DNA of 64,000 nucleotides from Propionibacteriales bacterium (GCA_026392415.1 JAPLCC010000059.1:215813-279812); one strand, 5' to 3'; counted from the first letter of the stretch, positions 23,891 to 32,148 are shown. Program-made: numbers and translations. Notes: generated by a model from the sequence alone, not told the origin.

Positions 23891-24091
23891 ATGATCTCCA
23901 AGGCGGTATTCGAGGGCGTCGGCGTTGCAATCCTGGTCGCCGTCAGCATTGCAATGCTGCTACGCGCGAACGTTCTAGAGGCGATCGTCATCCTCTTGTT
24001 GATCGTCGTCTACCACCTAAGGGTGATCGCCAGTCAGCAGCGAGGACAGACCGAACTCCTAGCTCTCATCGCCGAGGGTCAGGACGCCTAG
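23891..24091 (+). CDS. small membrane protein
   Basis: A 66-residue protein with two adjacent hydrophobic segments (VGVAILVAVSIAMLL and VLEAIVILLLIVVYHL) and a polar tail. It lies 38 bp after the secreted protein gene on the same strand and converges on the recombinase gene. Function unknown; holin-like in shape only. Confidence 0.5.
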   Translation: MISKAVFEGVGVAILVAVSIAMLLRANVLEAIVILLLIVVYHLRVIASQQRGQTELLALIAEGQDA

Positions 24092-24108
24092 GCCCAAGGC
24101 AGCGCTCG

Positions 24109-25722
24109 TCACCGTCCGCCTCGGTCAACGATCCGCCAAACCGCGTCGATCACGTCGTCTGCCAGGTTCTCGAATGCGCCCACGGTCTGACGATCGAAGT
24201 CGCGCGCTCCATGCAAACTGCCGAGAAGGTCACATGCTGCTCCCGACAGCACCCGCTCGTCGCCTGCGGCGTCCTTGTAGACGGTCACGATGTTGAACCG
24301 TGAGGGGTCGTATCGGTTGTTCCCCTTGTTGCTGGACGGCATCACAGGAACCGCAACGATGTGCCGCTTGATGATGGTGCGTTGCAACGATAGGTCTGCC
24401 TTGTCGTAATCGTCCATCGCAGCCCAAGTCGATGCTTCTTCCATTACGGCAGCCTGAGCCTCGACCGCCTTGGCGCGTCGCACTCGGAGTGCCTTCAGGA
24501 TCGGAAGCAGGTCGACCAACTCAAGCTCGCCGGCAGCGTGGGCAGCCTGCGCCTTCGCTATGTCCCGATCGATCTCCTCGACGGGATCAGACTCCGGTTC
24601 GAGAGTGGCTGGCAGTGCAGTGGCCTCTTGGCTGCGCTTCCACATCGCGAGGAATCGGACGGCGTGCTCGACAGCCTCATCAAGCCACTCCCGCTTGATC
24701 CGGACGCGGCCACACCCGCCAACAATCCGAGCGCACTGATACGCGCCTTGGGAATGATTCATCGGGGTCTTGCACAAGTCGCAGATGGCGATGCCACTCA
24801 ACAGACTCGTTCGAGTGTTCCAGGCGGGCTTGGTCGCCCTCTGCCCTGCTGAGCGGAACACCGCTTCGCTCACCAGCCTCGGCACGAAGTCAGCAACCTT
24901 GCCGACGACCTCACCCTTGTGGGCGAGCAGGCCGGCATAGATCGGGCTGTCGAGCATCCGCGAGGTCGCGGCGAACGTGAAGGGTTGGCCTGACACCGTG
25001 AGCACGCCCCGAGCACGGAGATCCTTCGAGATCGCGTTCACCGACTCGCCCTTGACGCAGCGCTCGAACACCTCCCGGACGATCGCGGCTTCCTCGGGGA
25101 TCTCCTGCCAGCCCTGGACGCCCTTCTTCACGTTAGCTCCGGTGTAGCCGAAGGTCCGGTACCGCGAGCCAGGCGGAAGTCCTTGGCTGCGACGCTGCTC
25201 CTTCTGTCGCCGTACGCGCTCGCCCGTGCGCTCGGCTTCCCCGGCATCCACTGATGCCTTGATGCGAGCGACCATTCGTCCATCGGCGGTGTTGAGATCA
25301 TCATCGCCAGACACTTTGGTCCTGATCTTCAGGCCGTACTGCTGCGCGAGCTGTATGAGGATCTCCAACTCCATCGGTCGGCGCGTGAGGCGACTGTTGG
25401 AGTAGGCGTAGACCCGGTTCACCTGTCCGGTCAGCACGTAAGCGATCAGGCGCTCAAAGTCGGGCCGAGGCTTCTTGCTCAACGTGCTGGCGCTGATGTC
25501 GTCGTCATAGAGGACGGCACTGTCGGGGATCGCTATCCCGTCAGCAAGGGCAAGTGCCCGAGTGTCTTCGAGTTGCCGCGTAACACCCAACTCCAAGCCC
25601 TCGGCGTCATCGGAGATTCGCGCGTACGCTACGTCTTCACAGCCCAAAGGCTGGAGGTCTGGGATCAGAGCCTCGGCTCGCTGGAGCATCTTGACCACGT
25701 ACAGGTCTAGGTATTGGCTCAT
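24109..25722 (-). CDS. large serine recombinase (integrase)
   Basis: A 537-residue recombinase. The catalytic domain has AYARISDD with nucleophile Ser37, GVTRQLED and SRLTRRPMELE carrying active-site arginines. The recombinase domain includes FGYTGANVKKGVQGWQEIPEEAAIVREVFERC and LRARGVLTVSGQPFTFAATSRMLDSPIYAG. The zinc ribbon is CDLCKTPMNHSQGAYQCARIVGGCG, followed by a coiled-coil tail. The start is fixed by aggagg 4-5 nt upstream. The gene begins 30 bp from the attR core, as usual for such integrases. In the circular form its upstream DNA would be the left end of the element. Confidence 0.94.
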   Translation of the reverse strand: MSQYLDLYVVKMLQRAEALIPDLQPLGCEDVAYARISDDAEGLELGVTRQLEDTRALALADGIAIPDSAVLYDDDISASTLSKKPRPDFERLIAYVLTGQVNRVYAYSNSRLTRRPMELEILIQLAQQYGLKIRTKVSGDDDLNTADGRMVARIKASVDAGEAERTGERVRRQKEQRRSQGLPPGSRYRTFGYTGANVKKGVQGWQEIPEEAAIVREVFERCVKGESVNAISKDLRARGVLTVSGQPFTFAATSRMLDSPIYAGLLAHKGEVVGKVADFVPRLVSEAVFRSAGQRATKPAWNTRTSLLSGIAICDLCKTPMNHSQGAYQCARIVGGCGRVRIKREWLDEAVEHAVRFLAMWKRSQEATALPATLEPESDPVEEIDRDIAKAQAAHAAGELELVDLLPILKALRVRRAKAVEAQAAVMEEASTWAAMDDYDKADLSLQRTIIKRHIVAVPVMPSSNKGNNRYDPSRFNIVTVYKDAAGDERVLSGAACDLLGSLHGARDFDRQTVGAFENLADDVIDAVWRIVDRGGR

Positions 25723-25751
25723 GGTGCCTCCTAGTGTATTAGTCCCGCTAC

Positions 25752-25765
25752 TGGGACTACTACCG
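25752..25765 (+). other. attR core
   Basis: Identical tgggactactaccg copy of the attL core, 14,268 bp further right. Element sequence lies to its left and the native xth 3' end to its right. Flanking bases differ from those at attL. Confidence 0.85.
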
Positions 25766-25934
25766 GCAGCGGTTCGAGCGCGACCGCGGCCTGAAGATCG
25801 ACTTCGTCGTCGGCTCCCCCGGCTTCGCCGGCCGGGTCACGGGAGCGTTCATCGACCGCGACGAGCGCGATCCCGCCCAGAACTCCGGCTCCCCAAGCGA
25901 CCATGCTCCGGTCATCGTCGACATCGCCGACTGA
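25766..25934 (+). pseudogene. stranded native 3' end of xth
   Basis: The frame reads QRFERDRGLKIDFVVGSP and ends PSDHAPVIVDIAD-stop, the genuine C terminus of the host exonuclease III, cut off from its 5' part by the element. About 70% of residues match the imported tail at 11498-11666. It has no start codon or promoter of its own and should be silent until the element excises. Confidence 0.92.
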
Positions 25935-25981
25935 CCTCCGTGCGGCGCGGGTGCGTCGCCGGGCGGCCCTGACGTTCTAGC

Positions 25982-26425
25982 GTGGGCCGGGTGAGCAGCG
26001 TCCTGCACGATCGGCCACCCACCCTGTGGGAGGAGGGACGCCAACCCGCGCACGAGGTCATCGCCCTCGCGGTCGCCCTGCTGCTCACCGCCACCGTGCT
26101 TGACCTGGTGCTGAGCGCCGGGCTCGGCCTGTTCTACGACCTCGCGTTCGTGACCATCTGTGTCGGCGTCGCCCTCCAGGTCCGACCCGAGGACTTCTTC
26201 GCGGTCGGTGTCCTGCCGCCGCTCGCCATGTTGCTGGTCGCACTGCTGCTCGGTGTCAGCGAACCCGGCTCCATCGCCCGTCCCGATGATGGCTTCGTCC
26301 AGGCGACGGTCTCGGGTCTGGCCGGGCACGCCCTCGCGCTGGTCTTCGGGTACGCCGCCTGCCTGGCCCTGCTCGGGATGCGACGTTCGTTCGTGGTCCG
26401 CCACCCGCGCGACGACGCGCGCTGA
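25982..26425 (+). CDS. membrane protein, DUF6542-like
   Basis: A 147-residue protein (GTG 25982; GTG 25991 is an alternative) with four hydrophobic segments (VIALAVALLLTATVLDLVLSAG, FYDLAFVTICVGVALQV, AVGVLPPLAMLLVALLLGV, GLAGHALALVFGYAACLALL). The layout and the central QVRPEDFF resemble actinobacterial DUF6542 proteins. It converges with the next gene, 2 bp away. Function unknown. Confidence 0.6.
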   Translation: MGRVSSVLHDRPPTLWEEGRQPAHEVIALAVALLLTATVLDLVLSAGLGLFYDLAFVTICVGVALQVRPEDFFAVGVLPPLAMLLVALLLGVSEPGSIARPDDGFVQATVSGLAGHALALVFGYAACLALLGMRRSFVVRHPRDDAR

Positions 26426-26427
26426 CG

Positions 26428-27048
26428 TCAGGCGAAGCGGTCCGGGTCCCCGGCTCCGCGGCGAATGATCTCGGGGGCGCCCTCGGACCAGTCCACGACC
26501 GTGGTCGGCTCGGCCGAGGTCTCCCCCGCCTCCACCACGATGTCGACCTCGTGGTCGAGGTCCTCCTTGATCTCCCAGCCCATCGTGCGCGGCTCGGTCT
26601 CACCCGGCAGGATCAGCGAGCTGGAGAGCAGCGGTTCGCCGAGCAGGTCGAGGATGGCCTGCGCGACGACGTGATCGGGGATGCGCACTCCGACCGTCCG
26701 CTTCTTCGGGTGCAGCAACCGCCGCGGCACCTCGGGGGTGCCGGGCAGGATGAACGTGTAGGGGCCGGGCGTCACCGCACGAATCGCCCGGAACGCCGCG
26801 TTGTCGACGTGGACGAGCTGACCCAGCTGGCTGAAGTCGCGGCACACCAGCGTGAAGTGGTGGCGGTCGTCGAGCCCGCGGATCTTGAGGATCCGGTCGC
26901 GGCCGTCGCGGTTGCCGACCCGGCAGCCCAGGGCGTAGCCCGAGTCGGTCGGGTAGGCGATCAGCGCGTCGTCGTGCAGTGCATCGACGATCTGCTGGAT
27001 GGACCGCGGCTGCGGGTTGTCCGGGTGGACGTCGAGATAACGGGCCAT
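26428..27048 (-). CDS. L-threonylcarbamoyladenylate synthase family protein (YciO/YrdC type)
   Basis: A 206-residue protein with the YrdC fold signature (ALIAYPTDSGYALGCRVGNRDGRDRILKIRGLD) and the later TPGPYTFILPGTPEVPRRL and VGVRIPDHVVAQAIL. YrdC/Sua5 enzymes make threonylcarbamoyl-AMP for the tRNA t6A modification; the YciO subgroup may do something else, and the short length without a Sua5 domain fits YciO. It overlaps the ispH stop (ATGA). Confidence 0.88.
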   Translation of the reverse strand: MARYLDVHPDNPQPRSIQQIVDALHDDALIAYPTDSGYALGCRVGNRDGRDRILKIRGLDDRHHFTLVCRDFSQLGQLVHVDNAAFRAIRAVTPGPYTFILPGTPEVPRRLLHPKKRTVGVRIPDHVVAQAILDLLGEPLLSSSLILPGETEPRTMGWEIKEDLDHEVDIVVEAGETSAEPTTVVDWSEGAPEIIRRGAGDPDRFA

Positions 27049-28064
27049 CAGAGCCGTACGGCGGTCTTGGTGCTGCGTCCTGCGGCCTTGAGGTCGCGGT
27101 GCAGCTCCTTGGGCAGCGAGAAGGCCAACGTCTCCTCGGCGGTCTGGACCGCCCGGGCGTCGGGGTAGCCGCGCTCTGCGAGGTAGGCCAGGACCTCGGT
27201 CACGAGGTGGTCGGGCACCGATGCACCGGAGGTCACGCTGACGGTGGCGGCGCCGTCGAGCCAGGCCTCGTCGAGCTCGGACACGTCGTCGATGCGGTAC
27301 GACGCCTTGGCGCCGGCCTCGAGGGCCACCTCGACCAGGCGCACGGAGTTGGACGAGTTGGCCGAGCCCACCACGATCACCAGGTCGGCGGCTGCGCCGA
27401 TCTCCTTGACCGCCACCTGACGGTTCTGGGTGGCGTAGCAGATGTCGTCGCTCGGCGGGTCCTCGAGCTGCGGGAACTTCTCGCGCAGCCGCCGGACCGT
27501 CTCCATCGTCTCGTCGACACTCAGCGTCGTCTGGGAGAGCCAGGCCAGCTTGGCGTCGGCGGGGAACTCGAGCCGGTCGACGTCGTCGGGATGCTCGACG
27601 AGCACGGTCTGCTCAGGTGCCTCGCCCGCGGTGCCCTCCACCTCTTCGTGTCCGGCGTGTCCGATGAGCAGGATGGTGTAGCCGTCGGCCGCGAAACGAA
27701 CGGCCTCACGGTGCACCTTCGTGACCAGCGGACACGTCGCGTCGATCGTTTTCAGGTCCCGCTCAGCCGCCTCATTGACGACGGCGGGCGAGACACCGTG
27801 GGCCGAGAAGACGACGGTGGCGCCCGGAGGGACCTCGTCGAGCTCCTCGACGAAGATCGCACCGCGCGCCTCGAGGTTGGCCACCACGTGCTTGTTGTGG
27901 ACGATCTGCTTGCGCACGTAGACGGGCGAGCCGTAGAGGTCGAGCGCCTGCTCGACGGTCACGACCGCGCGATCGACACCGGCGCAGTAACCGCGGGGCG
28001 CCGCCAGCAGCACCTCGCGCTGGCCGTCCTCGATCAGGCGAGGGGTCCCCAGGTCGATGCTCAT
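27048..28064 (-). CDS. ispH: 4-hydroxy-3-methylbut-2-enyl diphosphate reductase
   Basis: A 338-residue iron-sulfur enzyme, the last step of the MEP isoprenoid pathway (HMBPP to IPP/DMAPP). The three cluster cysteines are readable in PRGYCAGVDRA, DATCPLVTKVH and DDICYATQNRQ. The substrate-binding motifs SAHGVSP and SSNSVRL are also present. Full length. First gene of a two-gene operon with the YrdC-like gene. Confidence 0.96.
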   Translation of the reverse strand: MSIDLGTPRLIEDGQREVLLAAPRGYCAGVDRAVVTVEQALDLYGSPVYVRKQIVHNKHVVANLEARGAIFVEELDEVPPGATVVFSAHGVSPAVVNEAAERDLKTIDATCPLVTKVHREAVRFAADGYTILLIGHAGHEEVEGTAGEAPEQTVLVEHPDDVDRLEFPADAKLAWLSQTTLSVDETMETVRRLREKFPQLEDPPSDDICYATQNRQVAVKEIGAAADLVIVVGSANSSNSVRLVEVALEAGAKASYRIDDVSELDEAWLDGAATVSVTSGASVPDHLVTEVLAYLAERGYPDARAVQTAEETLAFSLPKELHRDLKAAGRSTKTAVRL

Positions 28065-28105
28065 GGGCCCAGTCTATCGGCGCCCGGGCAGGCGCCCGAA
28101 TCCCG

Positions 28106-28148
28106 AAAAAAGCACTGACCCGGCGCGTGTGGAACGAGCCGGGCCAGT
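28106..28148 (-). terminator. intrinsic terminator of the alpha operon after rplQ
   Basis: On the minus strand actggcccggc pairs with gccgggtcagt (11 bp with one G-U pair) and is followed within 3 nt by six Ts. It lies 14 bp beyond the rplQ stop and closes the long ribosomal transcript. Confidence 0.85.
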
Positions 28149-28161
28149 CAGGTGTTGCAGA

Positions 28162-28719
28162 TCAGGCCTTCTCGGAGTCCTCGGGGGTCTCCTCGGCAGC
28201 CTCGACCTCAGCCTCGACCTCAGGGGTCTCCTCTGCGGCCTCGGGCGCCTCGACCTCAGCTGTCTCCTCGACCTCGACGACCTCTTCGACCGGAGCAGCC
28301 TCGACGGCGGGCTCGGCCTTGGGGGCCTTCGGAGCGGACGGGGTGAACGACTCGGTCACCAGCTCGATGACGGCCATGGGGGCGTTGTCGCCCTGGCGCG
28401 GACCGATCTTGGTGATCCGGGTGTAGCCACCCGGACGCTCGGCGAACGTCGGCGCGATGTCCTCGAACAGAGAGTGGACGACACCCTTGTCACGGATGGT
28501 CTTGAGGACCTCGCGACGCTGGTGAAGCGGGTTCTCGCCGGCGTGGGCCTTCTTCGCCTTGGTGATCAGCTTCTCGGCGTACGGGCGCAGCGTGCGCGCC
28601 TTGGCCTCGGTCGTCGTGATCTTGCCGTGCTCGAACAGAGCGGTGGCGAGGTTCGCGAGGATGAGGCGCTGGTGCGCCGAGCTGCCGCCGAGGCGGGGAC
28701 CCTTCTTGGGCTTGGGCAT
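28162..28719 (-). CDS. rplQ: 50S ribosomal protein L17 with acidic C-terminal tail
   Basis: A 185-residue protein. The first 120 or so residues are normal L17 (GGSSAHQRLILANLATALFEHGKI, TTEAKARTLRPYAEKLIT). A tail of about 65 residues, almost only Glu, Ala, Val and Pro, follows. Such tails occur in some actinobacterial L17 proteins, and their role is unknown. Last gene of the alpha operon. Confidence 0.96.
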   Translation of the reverse strand: MPKPKKGPRLGGSSAHQRLILANLATALFEHGKITTTEAKARTLRPYAEKLITKAKKAHAGENPLHQRREVLKTIRDKGVVHSLFEDIAPTFAERPGGYTRITKIGPRQGDNAPMAVIELVTESFTPSAPKAPKAEPAVEAAPVEEVVEVEETAEVEAPEAAEETPEVEAEVEAAEETPEDSEKA

Positions 28720-28784
28720 TGCATTTCTCGTTTCTTCCCGGCCGTGTCAGGTACCGGGCTAGTGATGTCCCTGGTGGGGACGGA

Positions 28785-29804
28785 TCAGAACTGCTCGTCC
28801 TCGACGAACGACTCGTCGTCGTCATCGTCGCTGTAGTTCGCGAGAGCAGCCGAGGGGTCGAAGCCCGGGGCGCTGTCCTTGAGGGACAGACCCATCTCGT
28901 GCAGCTTGGCCTTGACCTCGTCGATGGACTTCGCACCGAAGTTGCGGATGTCCAGCAGGTCCTGCTCCGAGCGGCTGATGAGCTCACCCACGGTGTGGAT
29001 GCCCTCGCGCTTGAGGCAGTTGTAGGACCGAACGGTCAGCTGCAGGTCCTCGACCGGGAGGGCGAGGTCAGCAGCGAGCTGCTCGTCGACGGGCGACGGA
29101 CCGATGTCGATGCCCTCGGCCTCGACGTTGAGCTCACGGGCCAGGCCGAAGAGCTCGACCAGCGTCTTACCGGCCGATGCGATCGCGTCGCGGGGCAGGA
29201 TGGACGGCTTGGTCTCGACATCGATGACGAGCTTGTCGAAGTCGGTGCGCTGCTCGACACGGGTTGCCTCGACCTTGTAGGTCACCTTCAGCACGGGGCT
29301 GTAGATCGAGTCGACCGGGATCCGGCCGATCTCGTTGTCGGCGCCCTTGTTCTGGACGGCGGAGACGTAGCCGCGGCCACGCTCGACGACGAGCTCGAGC
29401 TCGAGCTTGCCGTTGTCGCCCAGGGTCGCGAGCTTGAGCTCCGGGTTGTGGACCTCGACACCGGCCGGAGGCGCGATGTCGGCACCGGTGACGTCACCGG
29501 CACCCGACTTGCGGAGGTACATCGTGACGGGCTCGTCGTGCTCCGAGGAGACGACCAGACCCTTCAGGTTGAGGATGATCTCGGTCAGGTCTTCCTTGAC
29601 GCCCTCGATGGTCGAGAACTCGTGGAGGACGCCGTCGACCTTGATGCTCGTGACCGAGGCACCGGGGATCGAGGAGAGGAGGGTACGACGCAGCGAGTTG
29701 CCGAGCGTGTAGCCGAAGCCGGGCTCGAGGGGCTCGATGACGAAGCGCGACCGGAACTGGTCGACGGTCTCCTCCGACAGGGTGGGGCGCTGTGCGATGA
29801 GCAC
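28785..29804 (-). CDS. rpoA: RNA polymerase alpha subunit
   Basis: A 339-residue subunit. The N-terminal assembly domain has LEPGFGYTLGNSLRRTLLSSIPGA and the C-terminal domain has LTVRSYNCLKREGIHTVGELISRSEQDLLDIRNFG, which contacts UP elements and activators. Full length, with an acidic tail (DDDDDESFVEDEQF). It lies between rpsD and rplQ. Confidence 0.98.
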   Translation of the reverse strand: MLIAQRPTLSEETVDQFRSRFVIEPLEPGFGYTLGNSLRRTLLSSIPGASVTSIKVDGVLHEFSTIEGVKEDLTEIILNLKGLVVSSEHDEPVTMYLRKSGAGDVTGADIAPPAGVEVHNPELKLATLGDNGKLELELVVERGRGYVSAVQNKGADNEIGRIPVDSIYSPVLKVTYKVEATRVEQRTDFDKLVIDVETKPSILPRDAIASAGKTLVELFGLARELNVEAEGIDIGPSPVDEQLAADLALPVEDLQLTVRSYNCLKREGIHTVGELISRSEQDLLDIRNFGAKSIDEVKAKLHEMGLSLKDSAPGFDPSAALANYSDDDDDESFVEDEQF

Positions 29805-29889
29805 TTGTTTCTTTCCTTTCCGGATCGACCGCTATATGAGGATCCAGATGTGGTGCGGAAGGGAGAAGGGCACTGCTGCACGGGGAACC

Positions 29890-29920
29890 CCGGCCCGCGT
29901 TCCCGAAGGAGGCGGGCCGG
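29890..29920 (-). terminator. hairpin between rpsD and rpoA
   Basis: ccggcccgc pairs perfectly with gcgggccgg (9 bp, 13-nt loop), starting 12 bp past the rpsD stop. No T tract follows, so it more likely tunes or processes the message than ends it. Confidence 0.5.
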
Positions 29921-29932
29921 AGCCCCACGTGA

Positions 29933-30541
29933 TCACTTCTTGGAGTAGTACTCCACGATGAGCTGTTCCTGGACGGGCAGGTCGATCTGCTCACGAACCG
30001 GCACGTTGTGCACCAGGATCCGCATGCGGGTCGGGATGGCCTCGAGCCACGCCGGGACGATCCGCTCGCCGTGGGTCTCACGAGCCACGATGAACGGCGT
30101 CATCTCGAGCGACTTCTCGCGCACGTCGATGATGTCGTACTGCGTGACCTGGAAGGACGGGATGTCGACCTTCTTGCCGTTGACCGTGAAGTGGCCGTGG
30201 TTGACCAGCTGGCGGGCGTGGCGGCGCGTGCGGGCGAAGCCGGCACGGTAGACCACGTTGTCCAGACGGCACTCGAGCAGCTGGATCAGGTTGTCGCCGG
30301 TCTTGCCCTGGCGACGAGCTGCCTCGACGTAGTACTTGTGGAACTGCTTCTCGAGGATGCCGTAGGTGTAACGCGCCTTCTGCTTCTCCTGCAGCTGGTT
30401 GCGGTACTCGCTCTCCTTGATCCGCGCGCGGCCGTGCTGGCCGGGAGGGTAGGGGCGCTTCTCGAATGCGGCGTCGCCGCCGACGAGGTCCACGCCGAGG
30501 CGGCGGGACTTCTTGGTCAGGGGTCCGGTGTAACGGGCCAT
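29933..30541 (-). CDS. rpsD: 30S ribosomal protein S4
   Basis: A 202-residue protein with the S4 RNA-binding module (LIQLLECRLDNVVYRAGFARTRRHARQLVNHGHFTVNG). The N terminus lacks the four zinc cysteines, the zinc-free form. S4 nucleates 30S assembly and often represses its own operon. Confidence 0.97.
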   Translation of the reverse strand: MARYTGPLTKKSRRLGVDLVGGDAAFEKRPYPPGQHGRARIKESEYRNQLQEKQKARYTYGILEKQFHKYYVEAARRQGKTGDNLIQLLECRLDNVVYRAGFARTRRHARQLVNHGHFTVNGKKVDIPSFQVTQYDIIDVREKSLEMTPFIVARETHGERIVPAWLEAIPTRMRILVHNVPVREQIDLPVQEQLIVEYYSKK

Positions 30542-30559
30542 GTCTCTACGCTCCTAATC

Positions 30560-30961
30560 TCAGACGCGGCGGCGCTTGGGCGGGCGGCAGCCGTTGTGGG
30601 GGGCGGGGGTCACGTCCTGGATGGTGCCGACCTCGAGGCCGATCGCACCCAGCGAACGAATCGCCGTCTCGCGGCCCGAACCCGGACCCTTGACGAAGAC
30701 GTCGATCTTCTTCATGCCGTGCTCCATCGCCCGACGGCCAGCGGCTTCAGCAGCCATCTGAGCGGCGTACGGCGTGGACTTGCGTGAGCCCTTGAAGCCG
30801 ACGGTGCCGGCAGAGGCCCACGAGATGACCGCACCCGTGGGGTCGGTGATCGTGACGATCGTGTTGTTGAACGTGCTCTTGATGTGGGCTTCGCCCTGAG
30901 CAATGTTCTTCTTTTCCTTGCGGCGCACCTTCTTGGCGCCCGCGCGAGCCTTGGGAGGCAT
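30560..30961 (-). CDS. rpsK: 30S ribosomal protein S11
   Basis: A 133-residue protein of normal length. The core AHIKSTFNNTIVTITDPTGAVISWASAG and the C-terminal TPAPHNGCRPPKRRRV are diagnostic. It forms part of the platform near the mRNA exit. Between rpsM and rpsD. Confidence 0.98.
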   Translation of the reverse strand: MPPKARAGAKKVRRKEKKNIAQGEAHIKSTFNNTIVTITDPTGAVISWASAGTVGFKGSRKSTPYAAQMAAEAAGRRAMEHGMKKIDVFVKGPGSGRETAIRSLGAIGLEVGTIQDVTPAPHNGCRPPKRRRV

Positions 30962-31017
30962 CTATTTTCTCCTTGTCGAAGCTGGTCTGAGGCAGTGAGA
31001 TCGCACGAGGCGATCGA

Positions 31018-31395
31018 TCACTTGGCCTTCTTCTTGCCGGCAACCGTGCGCTTCGGGCCCTTGCGGGTACGAGCGTTGGTCTTGGTGCGCTGTCCGCGGA
31101 CCGGAAGGCCCATGCGGTGACGACGACCCTGGTAGCTGCCGATCTCGATCTTGCGACGAATGTCGGCCTGGACCTCACGACGGAGGTCACCTTCGATCTT
31201 GATGCCCGCGGCGTCGATGGCGTCGCGGAGCTTGACCAGCTCTTCATCTCCCAGTTCGTGCACGCGGAGGTTGGGGCTGACCCCGGTGACCTCGAGCAGC
31301 TGCTGGGAGCGGGTACGGCCGATGCCGTAGATGTAGGTGAGTGCGATCTCGATGCGCTTGTCGCGCGGGAGGTCGACTCCGACGAGGCGTGCCAT
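31018..31395 (-). CDS. rpsM: 30S ribosomal protein S13
   Basis: A 125-residue protein starting MARLVGVDLPRDKRIEIALTYIYGIG at ATG 31395, which is chosen over an upstream Met because this is the conserved N terminus. The C-terminal GQRTKTNARTRKGPKRTVAGKKKAK contacts P-site tRNA. The 236 bp to rpmJ (31396-31631) contain no gene I can support. Confidence 0.97.
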   Translation of the reverse strand: MARLVGVDLPRDKRIEIALTYIYGIGRTRSQQLLEVTGVSPNLRVHELGDEELVKLRDAIDAAGIKIEGDLRREVQADIRRKIEIGSYQGRRHRMGLPVRGQRTKTNARTRKGPKRTVAGKKKAK

Positions 31396-31631
31396 GAAAG
31401 GCGTTCTCCTTGGATTCACGGTGGTGTGGTCGTGATGCGTCTGGGGGTTCTTTCCCAGCTCCGGCCATCCGCTCCGGAGGTGATTCGCTGTCGTTTCCGG
31501 CAGCTAAGCGATCACGTTGATGGTTTGGTATTCAGTTGTCACGCTGGGGCTGTCAGCCGGCAGCGTGTCGAGAGGCGTCGGCGGCAGCTTGCTGCCCCCT
31601 CTGCGCCGAAGACACGCTCGGCCAGTTCAAC

Positions 31632-31745
31632 TCAGCCCTGGCGCTGCTTGTGGCGCGGGTTCTCGCAGATGACCATGACGCGGCCGTGGCGACGAATCAC
31701 CTTGCACTTGTCACAGATCGGCTTCACGCTCGGGTTGACCTTCAT
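31632..31745 (-). CDS. rpmJ: 50S ribosomal protein L36
   Basis: A 37-residue protein read from ATG 31745 (MKVNPSVKPICDKCKVIRRH, ending ENPRHKQRQG). CDKC plus the later Cys and His form the zinc-binding (C+) version. It lies 43 bp downstream of infA. Confidence 0.97.
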   Translation of the reverse strand: MKVNPSVKPICDKCKVIRRHGRVMVICENPRHKQRQG

Positions 31746-31788
31746 GTCAGCCCTTTCTTGCTAGTGGCGGTAACGGCGAGCCGGTGGC

Positions 31789-32010
31789 TCACTTGTAGCG
31801 GTAGACGATCCGCCCACGAGAGAGGTCATACGGCGAGAGCTCCACCACCACGCGGTCCTCGGGGAGGATCCGGATGTAGTGCTGGCGCATCTTTCCGCTG
31901 ATGTGAGCGAGGACCTTGTGGCCGTTGCTCAACTCCACGCGGAACATGGCGTTCGGAAGGGCCTCCACGACGGAGCCCTCCATCTCGATGACGCCTTCCT
32001 TCTTGGCCAT
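31789..32010 (-). CDS. infA: translation initiation factor IF-1
   Basis: A 73-residue OB-fold protein (IEMEGSVVEALPNAMFRVELSNGHKVLAHISGKMRQHYIRILPEDRV) that occupies the A site during initiation. Full length. First gene of the infA-rpmJ-rpsM-rpsK-rpsD-rpoA-rplQ operon. Confidence 0.98.
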   Translation of the reverse strand: MAKKEGVIEMEGSVVEALPNAMFRVELSNGHKVLAHISGKMRQHYIRILPEDRVVVELSPYDLSRGRIVYRYK

Positions 32011-32148
32011 GTCTCACAATCTTGTAGGGAACTGTTGTCTACCGGTGGTCCGGGAACCTCTCCCCGCACGCCTGAAGACAGGCATTGCGCGAAGTGGACC
32101 TCGCGAGTTGTGCACCACACACGAACCCACGTTGGACCGACACGCCAG

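Larger units (their letters stand above)
11484..25765. mobile_element. 14.27-kb integrative element in xth with serine recombinase; candidate phage satellite
   Basis: It is bounded by a 14-bp direct repeat in xth and carries a serine recombinase gene starting 30 bp from the right repeat. Contents include an excisionase-like HTH gene, a replication-type winged-helix gene, a terminase small-subunit-like gene, ardA, ymh, GIY-YIG, a tandem repeat array and several unknown genes. I find no structural phage genes, no large terminase, no relaxase and no FtsK/TraB translocase. Base composition is visibly less GC-rich in many parts than the flanks. The boundary evidence is direct; the satellite label is inference. 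Confidence 0.9.

Noticed and set aside
11484..25765. Complete prophage
   Set aside because: No large terminase, portal, capsid, tail or lysis gene in 14 kb; the terminase small-subunit-like gene alone does not make a phage.
11484..25765. Self-transmissible actinomycete conjugative element
   Set aside because: No FtsK/TraB translocase or relaxase, and the integration site is a protein gene rather than a tRNA.
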